Positions 38,455-48,315 of a DNA stretch of 64,000 nucleotides are shown in pieces. The translations under genes were made by a program, and so were the position numbers. The stretch spans positions 3,844,001 to 3,908,000 of the forward strand of contig CATKHW010000008.1 in the NCBI GenBank assembly GCA_949752795.1, read 5' to 3'. The notes below the pieces were generated by a model that saw only the letters and a program-made list of their open reading frames with translations, was not told the origin of the DNA and did not search any database. The first letter of the stretch is position 1; each line of letters starts with the position of its first letter. The stretch comes from Hyperoodon ampullatus (lineage: Eukaryota > Chordata > Mammalia > Artiodactyla > Ziphiidae).

Positions 38455-39502
38455 AAGTGCATCATTGTCGAAGTTGTGCCCTTCTTCCTGTGCTTTAAAG
38501 GCGATTCCAATGTACCTCTTGAAATCTGTTTCCTGCTATTCTGCCTCGCATTCAAATCCGCCTCGTTGCCTTCCCTCAACAGATTTTTGGATTATAGTTG
38601 TCCTTTATTACTCTGCCAGTTTGTGAATTGCTGTGCCCCTGAGCTCCATTATTCAACTCGATTTTTTGTGAGCTGACCTCCAGTCCAACATTTTGGTTCA
38701 TGACCTATACTGGTTCCCGGTGGGTGGCTGAGACTTTGGTTAATTCTTCTTCCTGCCGGGAAATTAGAGTGACATGTGCCCGTCCAAATGCCTAACGGCT
38801 ACTCTCTCATTGGTTCTCCCTCTTCCCTTTCATCCTCTGCCAAATTGGCAACCTTTGCGAACCAGGAGGTTAAAGGGTCTGTCTCTCCAAGTTGGGAGAT
38901 TGATAGTGAAGCAGTTTGAAATCAGACCAGAGCACCCGGAGAGGGAATATTAGTTGAGTTTTAGAAACCTTTCGTATTCACAGTGTGTCCATTCTCTAGG
39001 TTTCCCGTACATGTTATAGCTGTAGTAATATTCCCTTCAACCTGGTGAGTTGGGACCCGTGGAATGTGTGCCACGCATTATTGCTTTAAATGGTCTGCAT
39101 TTGCTCACCGAATCTCACCAATCCTCTCAGTCCCAAATGTCCTGCCTTATGCCACATCCTGCTTTCTTTGTAGATAGGGTCATTCCAGGTTTCATCAGAG
39201 CCCCTGAAGGAAATGTAAAGAATGTCCTGTTTTTTTGTTTTATTTTTGAAATTCATTTTTATGGTGGTTTTCAGCTGATTCTCACTTCCATGTTTATGAC
39301 AGTCTAGACACACTTGATTCCCTTATGTAGACATATCAATACATAGGTTTTATGATTCTTACTAATCAGATATATTCCTCTGCGGGAAATATGGGGGTTT
39401 GAGTCCCTTTCACTGAGGAAAGTGTAGGTCTTTTCTATTCCGTATTTGGTTTTTGGAACGGTACCTGTACTAATGTCAAACTCTGGTTTTATGCATCACC
39501 CC

Positions 39503-40111
39503 ACCTCTCCTTCCCCCTTAAGCAGGCATAAGAGTGTTTTCTAAATGAGAGGCTCTTTTCTCTTTCCTAACTCAGTTCATGTGTAGCCATGTTTACTGTA
39601 CCTTCATAAGTGATATCTTATGATAAGTTTCTTTTTCTCTGTGACTTATTTCACTTAGAATCATCATACCTGAATCCACTCATTTTGCTGCTAGTGGCAT
39701 TATGACATTGATTTCATGGCTGAGGGATATTCCATCGTACATAAGTACCACAATGTCTTGAACCATTTTTGTCTTTCCTGGGATATTTCAGGTGTACCCA
39801 AGTTGATGTTCTTGTAAGCAGTGCAGCCCTAAATTTTGGGGTGGCTCTGTCTTATTGATTTTCAGTTTTCCCAAGGTATATTCCCTAGACTGGAAGTGCC
39901 CTTTTCTCTGTATCTCTGTTGTTTACTTGTTTTAGGGAACACAATGCACTCCTCCAGAGAGGCAGTTGGCAGTTTACATCCCGCCCATCAGCATAACTAG
40001 GCTCCCTGTTCTCCAGGGACAGTGTTGCCTTTCTAGTTTTTACACATTTTGTGGTTGTCCCTTTTGTCCGGTGGGATGTGATACTGCTTGGTAGTGCAGA
40101 TTTGCATTGCC
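39503..40111 (-). mobile_element. L1 ORF2 3'-end fragment, unit 4
   Basis: Same segment, with 'CAGGGACAGTGTTGCC' where units 1-3 have 'GGGCCTGTCTTGCC' or a close form. This variant is shared with unit 5. Confidence 0.82.
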
Positions 40112-40124
40112 CACTTCCTTGCTT

Positions 40125-40192
40125 GGCCAGAAAGTGCGTATGCGTTTTCTACTGAATATATTCAGGAGAAAACGCATAAACCCATTTTGGCG
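40125..40192. repeat. 68-base palindrome, unit 4
   Basis: 27 of 34 arm positions pair. The right end is GGCG in place of GGCC and lacks the outer AA, so the arm cannot extend beyond 34 bases. Confidence 0.85.
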
Positions 40193-41239
40193 CATTGCAT
40201 CATTGTCGAAGTTGTGTCTCTCTTCCTGTGCTTTAAAGGCGATTCCAATGTACCTATTGAAATCTGTTTCCTGCTATTCTGGCTCGCTTTCAAGTCCACA
40301 TCTTTGCCTTCCCTCAACAGATTTTTGGACGATAGTTTTCCTTTATTACTCTGCCCTTTTGTGAATTGCTGTGCCCCTGAGCTCCATTTTTCAACTCGTT
40401 TTTTGTGAGCTGATCGCAAGTCCAAAATATTGGTTCAGGACCTCTACTGGTTCCCGGCGAATGGCTGAGAATTTGATTAATTCTTCTTTCTGCCGGGAAA
40501 TTAGAGTGACATGTGCCCGTCCAAATGCCTAACAGCTACTCTCTCATTGGTTCTCCATCTTCACTTTCATCCTCTGCCAATTGGCAACATGTGAGAATCA
40601 GGAGTTTATAGGGTATGTCTCTCCAAGTTGGGAGATTGATAGTAAAGCAGTTGGAAATTCAAACCAGAGCAACAGGAGAGGGATTATCAGTTGAGTTTTA
40701 AAAACCTTTTGTATTCACAGTGTGTCCATTGTCTAGGTTTCCTGTAAATGTTATAGCTGTAGTAGAATTCCCTTCAACCTGGAGAGTTGGGACCATTGGA
40801 ATGTGTGCAACACATTATTGCTTTAAATGGTCGGCATTTGCTCACCGAATCTCACCAATCCTCTCAGTCCCAAGTGTCCAGACTTATGCCACATACAGCT
40901 GTCATTGTACATAAGGTCATTACATGTTTCATCAGAGCCCCTGAAGGAATTGTATAAAATTTCCCTGTTTTTTTGGTTTGTTTTTGAAATTCCTTTTTAT
41001 ATTGGGTTTGATCTTAATCTCACTGCCATGTTTAAGCCAGTTAGGACACACTTGATTCCCTTATGGAGACATATCAATACATAGGTTTTATGATTCTTAC
41101 TAATCAGATATATTCCTCTGCGGGAAATAAGGGGGTTTGAGTCCATTCACTGAGGAAGGTGTAGGGATTGTCTCTTCCGTACTTGGTTTTTGGAACGGTA
41201 CCTGTTCTAATATCAAACTCTGGTTTTATGCATCACCCC

Positions 41240-41848
41240 ACCTCTCCTTCCCCCTTAAGCAGGCATAAGAGTGCTTTCTAAACGTGAGACTCTGTTCTCT
41301 TTCCTAACTCAGTTCATGTGTAGCCATGTTTACAAAACCTTCATAAGTGATATCTTATGATAAGTTTCTTTTTCTCTGTGACTTATTTCACTTAGAATCA
41401 TCGTACCTGAATCCACTCATTTTGCTGTCACTGGCCTTATGACATTGATTTCATTGCTGACTGATATTCCATCATACGTAAGTACCACAATTTCTTGAAC
41501 CATTTTTGTCTTTCCTGGGATATTTCAGATGTACCCAAGTTGAGGTTCTTGTAAGCAGTGCGGCCCTAAATTTTGGGGTGGGTCTGTCTTATTGATTTTC
41601 AGTTTTCCCAAGGTATATTCCCTAGACTGGAAGTGCCCTTGGCTCTGTAGCTCTGTTGTTTACTTGTTTTAGGGAACACAATGTACTCCTCCAGAGGGGC
41701 AGTTGGCAATTTACATCCTGCCCATCAGCATAACTAGGCTCCCTTTTCTCCAGGGACAGTGTTGCCTTTCTAGTTTTTACACATTTTGCAGATGTCCCTT
41801 TTTTCTGGTGGGAAGTGATACTGCTTTGTAGTGCAGATTTGCATTGCC
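41240..41848 (-). mobile_element. L1 ORF2 3'-end fragment, unit 5
   Basis: Same segment. It carries the 'CAGGGACAGTGTTGCC' variant of unit 4 and 'TGCTGTCACTGGCC', also seen in unit 7, for 'TGCTGCTACTGGCC'. Confidence 0.82.
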
Positions 41849-41861
41849 TGCTTGCTTGCTC

Positions 41862-41929
41862 GGCCAAAAAGGGCGTATGCGTTTTCCCCTGAATATATTC
41901 AGGGGAAAACGCATACGCACTTTTTGGCG
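41862..41929. repeat. 68-base palindrome, unit 5, compensated change
   Basis: 32 of 34 positions pair. Arm position 26 is C on the left and G on the right (CCCCTGAATA / TATTCAGGGG) where most units have T and A, so both arms changed together and pairing is kept. Confidence 0.9.
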
Positions 41930-42981
41930 CATTGCATCATTGTCGAAGTTGTGCCCCTCTTCCTGTGTTTTAAAGGTGATTCCAATTTACCTCTTGAAAT
42001 CTGTTTCCTGCTATTCTGGCTCGCTTTCAAGTCCACCTCGTTGCCTTCCCTCAACAGATTTTTGGACGATAGTTTTCCTTTATTACTCTGACCGTTTGTG
42101 AATTTCTGTGCCCCTGAGCTCCATTTTTCAACTCGTTTTTTGTGAGCTGACCACAAGTCCAAAATTTTGGTTCAGGACCTATACTGGTTCCCGGCGGGTG
42201 GCTGAGACTTTGGCTAATACTTCTTCCTGCCAGGAGATTAGAGTGACTAATGCTGGTCCAAATGCCTAACAGCTACTCTCTCATTGGTTGTCCATCTTCC
42301 CTTTCATCATCCGCCAAATTGGCAACATGTGAGAACCAGGAGGTTAAAGGGGGGGCTGTCTCTCCAAGTTGGGAGATTGATAGTAAAGCATTTGGAAATT
42401 CAAATTGGAGCACCAGGTAAGGGAATATTAGTTGAGTTTTAGAAACCTTTCATATTCACAGTGTGTCCATTCTCTAGGTTTCCCGTACATGTTATAGCTG
42501 TAGTAATATTCCCTTCAACCTGGAGAGTTGGGACCCGTGGAATGTGTGCCACGCATTATTGCTTTAAATGGTCTGCATTTGCTCACCGAATCTCACCAAT
42601 CCTCTCAGTCCCAAGTGTCCTGCCTTATGCCACATCCAGCCTTCTTTGTAGATAGGGTCATTCCAGGTTTGATCAGAGCCCCTGAAGCAATTGTAAAGAA
42701 TTTACCTGTTTTTTTGTTTTGTTTTTGAAATTCCTTTTTATATTTGGTTTGCTCTGATTCTCGCTGCCATGTTTATGCCAGTTAGGACACACTTGATTCC
42801 CTTACGGAGACATATCAATACATAGGTTTTAAGATTCTTACTAGTCAGATATATTCCTCAGCGGGAAATATTGGGTTTTGACTCCCTTTTACTGAGTAAG
42901 GTGTAGGTCTTGTCTATTCCGTATTTGGTGTTTGGAACGGTACATGTACTAATATCAAACTCTGGTTTTATGCATCACCCC

Positions 42982-43590
42982 ACCTCTCCTTCCCCCTTAA
43001 GCAGGCATAAGAATGTTTTCTAAACGTGAGACTCTGTTCTCTTTCCTAACTCAGTTCATGTGTAGCCATGTTTACAAAACCTTCATAAGTGATATCTTAT
43101 GATAAGTTTCTATTTCTCTGTGACTTATTTCACTTAGAATCATCGTACCTGAATCCACTCATTTTGCTGCTTCTGGCCTTATGACATTGATTTCATGGCT
43201 GAGGGATATTCCATCGTAAGGAAATAGCACAATTTCTTGAACCATTTCTGTCTTTCCTGGGATATTTCAGGTGTACCCAAGTTGAGGTTCTTGTAAGCAG
43301 TGCACCCCTAAATTTTGGGGTGGCTCTGTCTTATTCATTTTCAGTTTTCCGAAGGAATATTCCCTAGACTGGAAGTGCACTTGGCTCTGTAGCTCTGTTG
43401 TTTACTTGTTTTAGGGAACACAATGTACTCCTCCAGAGAGGGAGTTGGCAGTTTACATCCTGCACATCATCATAACTAGGCTCCCTGTTCTCAAGGGCCT
43501 GTGTTGCCCTTCTAGTTTTTCCACATATTGCTGATGTCCCTTTGGTCCGTTGGGAAGTGATACTGCTTTGTAGTGCAGATTTGCATTGCC
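42982..43590 (-). mobile_element. L1 ORF2 3'-end fragment, unit 6
   Basis: Same segment, with 'CCACATATTGCTGATGTCCC' in place of 'ACACATTTTGCGGATGTCCC'. Confidence 0.82.
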
Positions 43591-43603
43591 CGCTTGCTTG
43601 CTT

Positions 43604-43671
43604 GGCCAAAAAGGGCGTATGCATTTTCTCCTGAATATATTCAGGAGAAAATGCATACGCCCTTATTGGCC
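43604..43671. repeat. 68-base palindrome, unit 6, compensated change
   Basis: The best hairpin of the array: 33 of 34 positions pair. Arm position 20 is A on the left (TATGCATTTTC) and T on the right (GAAAATGCATA) where the consensus has G and C, so the change is matched on both arms. Confidence 0.9.
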
Positions 43672-44717
43672 CATTGCATCATTGTCGAAGTTGTGCCTCT
43701 CTTCATGTGCTTTAAAGGCGATTCCAATTTACCTCTTGAAATCTGTTTCCTGCTATTCTGGCTCGCTTTCAAGTCCGCCTCGTTGCCTTCCCTCAACAGA
43801 ATTTTGGACGATAGTTTTCCTTTATTACTCTGCCCGTTTGTGAATTGCTGTGCCCCTGAGCTCCATTTTTCAACTCGTTTTTTGTGAGCTGCCCGCAAGT
43901 CCAAAATTTTGTTTCAGGACCTATACTGGTTCCCAGCGGGTGGATGAGACTTTGATTAATTCTTCTTCCTGCCGGGAAATTAGAGTGACATGTGCCAGTA
44001 CAAATGTCTAACAGCTACTCTCTCATTTGTTCTCCCTCTTCCCTTTCATCCTCTGCCAATTGGCAACATGTGAGAGCCAGGAGGTTAAAGGGGCTGTCTC
44101 TCCAAGTTGGGAGATTGATAGTAAAGCAGTTGTAAATTCAAACTGGAGCAACAGGAGAGGGACAATTAGTTGTGTTTTAAAAACCTTTCGTATTCACAGT
44201 GTGTCCATTCTCTAGGTTCCCCATACATGTTATAACTGTAGTAGTATTCCCTTCAACCTGGAGAGTTGGGACCATTGGAAAGTGTGCCTCACATTATTGC
44301 TTTAAATGGTCTGCATTTGCTCAACAAATCTCACCAATTCTCTCAGTCCCAAGTTTCCTGCATTATGCCACATCCAGCTGTCATTGTAGATAAGGTCATT
44401 TCAGGTTTCATCAGAGCCCCTGAAGGAATTGTAAATAATTTCCTTTTTTTTGTTTTGTTTTTGAAATTATTTTTTATAGTGGATTTGAGCTGATTCTTAC
44501 TTCCATATTTCTGCCAGCATAGACACACTTGATTCCCTGATAGAGACATATCAATACATAGGTTTTAAAATTCTTACTAGTCAGATATATTCCTCTGCCG
44601 GAAATATGGCGTTTTGAGTCGCTTTCACTGAGGAAGGTGTATTGCTTGTCTCTTCCGTAGTTGGTTTTTGGAACGGTACATGTACTAGTATCAAACTCTG
44701 GTTTTATGCATAACCCC

Positions 44718-45325
44718 ACCTCTCCTTCCCCCTTTAGAAGGCATAAGAGTGTTTTCTAAATGTGAGACTCTGCTCTCTTTCCTATCTCAGTTCATGTGTA
44801 GCCATGTTTACAGGATCTTCATAAGTGATATCTTATGATAAGTTTCTTTTTCTCTATGACTTATTTCACTTAGAATCATCGTACCTGAATCCACTCATTT
44901 TGCTGTCACTGGCCTTATGACATTGATTTCATGGCTGAGGGATATTCCATCGTACGTAAGTAACACAATTTCTTCAACCATTTTTGTCTTTCCTGGGATA
45001 TTTATGGTGTTCCAAAGTTGAGGTTCTGTAAGCAGTGCAGCCCTAAATTTTGAGGTGGCCCTGTCTTATTGATTTTCAGTTTTCCCATGGTATATTCCCT
45101 AGACTGGAAGTGCCCTGGGCTCTGTAGCTCTGTTGTTTACTTGTTTTAGGGAACACAATGCACTCCTCCAGAGAGGCAGTTGGCAATTTACATCCAGCCC
45201 ATCATCATAACTAGGCTCCCTGTTCTCCAGGGCCTGTCATGCATTTCTCGTTTTTACACATTTTGCGGATGTCCCTTTTGACCGTTGGGAAGTGATACTA
45301 CTTTGTAGTGCAGATTTGCATTGCC
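44718..45325 (-). mobile_element. L1 ORF2 3'-end fragment, unit 7
   Basis: Same segment, with 'CCCTTTAGAAGGC' for 'CCCTTAAGCAGGC' and 'GTGTTCCAAAGTTGAGG' for 'GTGTACCCAAGTTGAGG'. Confidence 0.82.
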
Positions 45326-45338
45326 CGCTTGCTTGCTT

Positions 45339-45406
45339 GGCCAAAAAGGGTGTATGCGTTTTCTCCTGAATATATTCAGGAGAAAACCCATAAGCCCTTT
45401 CTGGCC
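45339..45406. repeat. 68-base palindrome, unit 7
   Basis: 30 of 34 positions pair; mismatches at arm positions 6, 13, 14 and 19. Outer TT and AA are present, so pairing extends to 36 bases. Confidence 0.85.
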
Positions 45407-46458
45407 AAGTGCATCATTGTCGAATTTGTGCCCCTCTTCCTGTGCTTTAAAGGCGAATCCAATGTACCTCTTGAAATCTGTTTCCTGGTATTTTGTATCG
45501 CTTTCAAGTCCGCCTCGTTGCCTTCCCTTAACAGATTTTTGGATGATAGTTGTCCTTTATTACTCTGCCAGTTTGTGAATTGCTGTGCCCGTGAGCTCCA
45601 TTTTTCAACTCGTTTTTTGTGAGCTGACCGCAAGTCCAAAATTTTGGTTCAGGACCTATACTGGTTCCCAGCGGGTGGCTGAGACTTTGGTTAATACTTC
45701 TTCCTGCCAGGAAATTTGAGTGACATGTGCATGTCCAAATGCCTAACAGCTACTCTCTCATTGGTTCTCCCTCTTCTCTTTCATTCTCTGCCAAATGGGC
45801 AACTTGTGAAAACCAGGAGGTTAAAAGGGCTGTCTCTCCATGTTGGGAGATTGAGAGTAAAGCAGTTGGAAAGTCAAACCGGAGCACCAGGAGAGGGATT
45901 ATTAGTTGAGTTTTAGGAACCTTTCATATTCACAGTGTGTCCTTTCTCTCTGTTTCCCGTACATGTTATAGCTGTAGTAATATTCGCTTCAACCTGGAGA
46001 GTTGGGACCGTTGGAATGTGTGCCACTCATTATGGCTTTAAATGGTCTGCATTTGCTCACCTAATCTCACCAATCCTCTCAGTCCCAAGTGTCCAGCCTT
46101 ATGCCACATCCAGCTGACGTTGTAGATAAGGTCATTCCAGGTTTCATCAGAGACCCTGAAGGAATTGTAAAGAATTTACCTGATTTTTTGTTTTGTTTGT
46201 GAAATTCCTTTTTATATAAGTGGGTTTGAGCTGATTCTCACTGCCATGTTTATGTGAGTCTAGACACACTTGATTCCCTTATGGAGACCTATCAATACAT
46301 TGGTTTTAAGATTCTTACTAGTCAGATATATTCCTCTGCGGGAAATATGGGGTTTTGAGGCCCTTTCACTGAGGAAGTTGTAGGTCTTTTCTATTCCGTA
46401 GTTGGTTTTTGGAATGGTACATGTACTAATAGCAAACTCTGGTTTTATGCATCACCCC

Positions 46459-47065
46459 ACCTCTCCTTCCCCCTTAAGCAGGCAAAAGAGTGTTTTCTAA
46501 ATGTGAGACTCTGTTCTCTTTCCTCACTCAGTTCAGGTGTAGCCATGTTTACAGGACCATCATAAGTGATATCTTATGATAAGTTTATTTTTCTCTGTGA
46601 CTTATTTCACTTAGAATCATCGTACCTGAATCCACTGATTTTCTGGTACTGTCCTTATGACATTGATTTCATGGCTGAGGCATATTCCAACGTATGTAAG
46701 TACCACAAATTTTTGAAACATTTTTGTCTTTCCTGAGATACTTAAGTTGTACCTTAGTTGAGGTTCTTGTAAGCAGTGCAGCCCTATATTTTGGGGTGGC
46801 TCTGACTTATTGATTTTCAGTTTTCCCAAGGTATATTCCCTAGACTGGAAGTGCCCGTGGCTCTGTAGCTCTGTTGTTACCTGTTTTGGGGAACACATTG
46901 CACTCCTCCAGAAAGGCTGTTGACAGTTTACATCCTGCCCATCAGCATAACTAGGCTCCCTGTTCTCCATGGCCTGTCTTGCCTTTCTGGTTTTTACACG
47001 TTTTGCAGATGTCCCTTTTGACCTGTGTGAAGTGATACTTCTTTGTAGTGCAGATTTGCATTGCC
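46459..47065 (-). mobile_element. L1 ORF2 3'-end fragment, unit 8
   Basis: Same segment with many private substitutions, for example 'TTTCTGGTACTGTCC' for 'TTTGCTGCTACTGGCC' including a one-base loss. Confidence 0.82.
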
Positions 47066-47078
47066 CGCTTGCTTGCTG

Positions 47079-47146
47079 GGCTAAAATGGGCATATGCGTT
47101 TTTTCCTGAATATATTCTGGAGAAAACGCATATGCAATTTCTGGCC
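47079..47146. repeat. 68-base palindrome, unit 8, compensated change
   Basis: 27 of 34 positions pair. Arm position 14 is A on the left (GGGCATATGCG) and T on the right (CGCATATGC) in place of G and C, a third matched change, in spite of seven unmatched ones elsewhere. Confidence 0.85.
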
Positions 47147-48021
47147 AAGTGCATCATTGTCGACATTGAGCCCCTCTTTCTGTGCTTAAAAGGCGATTCC
47201 AAAGTACCTCTTGAAATTTGCTTCATGCTATTGTGCCTCGTTTTCAAATCCGCCTCTTTGCCAATGCTCAACCGATTTTTGGACGATAGTTGTCCTTTAT
47301 TATGCTGCCAGTTTGTGAATTGCTGTGCCCCAGAGCTCCATTTTTTCAACTCGTTTTTTGTAAGCTGACAGCAAATCCACAATTTTGGTTGAGAACCTAT
47401 ACTGGTTCCTGGCGGGTGTCTGAGACTTTGGTAAATTTTTCTTCCTGATGGGAAATTAGAGTGACATGTGCCCGTCCAAATGCCTAACAGCTACTCTCTC
47501 ATTGGTTCTCCCTCTTCCCTTTCATCCTCTGCCAAATTGGCAACCTGTGCGAACCAGGAGGTTAAAGGGTCTGTCTCTCCAAGTTGGGAGCTTGATAGTA
47601 AAGCAGTTGGAAACTCAAACCAGAGCACCGGGATAGGGACTATTATTTGAGTTTTAGAATCCTTTCATATTCACAGTCTGTCCATTCTCTACGTTTCCCA
47701 TACATGTTATAACTGTAGTGATATTCCCTTTTACCTGTCGAGTTGGAACCCATGGAATTGGTGGCATGCATTATTGCTTTAAACGGTCTGAATTTTCTCA
47801 TTCAATCTCACCAATCCTCTCAGTCCCAAGTGTCCAGCCTTATGTCTCATCCAGCTGTCATTTTAGATGGGGTCATTCCAGGTTTCATCAGAACACCTGA
47901 AGGAATTGTGTTAGAATTTCGCTGTTTTTTTGTTTTGTTTTTGAAATTCATTTATATAATGAGGTTGAGCTGATTTTCACTGACATGTTTATGCCGGTCT
48001 AGACACACTTGATTCCCTTAC

Positions 48022-48315
48022 GGAGACATATCAATACGTAGGTATTAAGATTCTTACTAGTCAGATATATTCCTCTGCGGGAATAGGGTTGTTGAGTCCG
48101 GTTCACTGAGGAAGGAGTAGGTCTTGTCTCTTCTGTATTTGGATTATGCAACGGTACCTGTGCTAATATGAAACTCTGATTTTGTTCATCTCCCCACCTC
48201 TCCTTTCCCCTTAAGCAGGCATAAGTACGTTTTCTAAATGTGAGACTCTGTTCTCTTTCCTAATTCTGGTCATGTGTAGCCATGTATACATTTCCTTCAT
48301 AAGTGATATCTTATG
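48022..48315. repeat. 1.74-kb satellite unit 9, truncated
   Basis: The first 294 bases of a unit, ending at AAGTGATATCTTATG, after which the 24-base satellite starts abruptly (TCAGAATGCTCC). It includes 120 bases of the L1-like segment (48196-48315) and is clearly more diverged than internal units. Confidence 0.9.

Larger units (their letters stand above)
37590..39326. repeat. 1.74-kb satellite unit 3
   Basis: 1,737 bases. L1-like segment 37766-38374; palindrome 38388-38454. The junction with unit 2 reads TTACGGGAACATATC in place of TTATGGAGACTTATC. Confidence 0.93.
39327..41064. repeat. 1.74-kb satellite unit 4
   Basis: 1,738 bases. L1-like segment 39503-40111; palindrome 40125-40192. It shares marker variants with units 5 and 6 (GGCGCATTGCATC after the palindrome, AGTGTTGCCTTTCTAG, GATAGTTTTCCTTTATTACTC), which set these three apart from the others. 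Confidence 0.93.
41065..42805. repeat. 1.74-kb satellite unit 5
   Basis: 1,741 bases. L1-like segment 41240-41848; palindrome 41862-41929. Subgroup of units 4-6. It has an extra GGG run in 'GTTAAAGGGGGGGCTG' (about 42345). Confidence 0.93.
42806..44541. repeat. 1.74-kb satellite unit 6
   Basis: 1,736 bases. L1-like segment 42982-43590; palindrome 43604-43671. Subgroup of units 4-6: the post-palindrome sequence is GGCCCATTGCATC, intermediate between GGCGCATTGC of units 4-5 and GGCCAAGTGC of the others. Confidence 0.93.
44542..46282. repeat. 1.74-kb satellite unit 7
   Basis: 1,741 bases. L1-like segment 44718-45325; palindrome 45339-45406. It returns to the GGCCAAGTGC type after the palindrome and resembles units 1 and 8 more than 4-6 there. 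Confidence 0.93.
46283..48021. repeat. 1.74-kb satellite unit 8
   Basis: 1,739 bases. L1-like segment 46459-47065; palindrome 47079-47146. It is the most diverged unit by eye, as expected for a unit near an array edge. Confidence 0.93.
34126..48315. repeat. 1.74-kb satellite array (8.17 units)
   Basis: A direct tandem array of a long unit, unrelated to the 24-base satellite on both sides. Unit starts, taken at the GGAGAC preceding 'TATCAATACATAGG', are 34126, 35853, 37590, 39327, 41065, 42806, 44542, 46283 and 48022. Lengths are 1727, 1737, 1737, 1738, 1741, 1736, 1741 and 1739, followed by a 294-base partial unit. Each unit has an antisense L1 segment of about 610 bases (unit positions about 176-784), a 68-base palindrome (about 798-865), and about 870 bases I do not recognise, including a T-rich stretch near the end (about unit position 1620). 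The common cetacean satellite is reported with units of roughly 1.6-1.76 kb, so this could be a relative, but I cannot confirm that by sequence. Confidence 0.95.

Noticed and set aside
34126..48315. A CENP-B box in the long unit, which would mark a centromeric satellite.
   Set aside because: I looked for TTCG....A..CGGG on both strands by eye and found only CGGG pieces (for example in CTGCCGGGAA) without the TTCG partner.
34126..48315. The similarity of the 1.74-kb unit length to the ~1.69-kb HOR of the 24-base array.
   Set aside because: The sequences are unrelated and the HOR length varies, so the agreement is probably chance.
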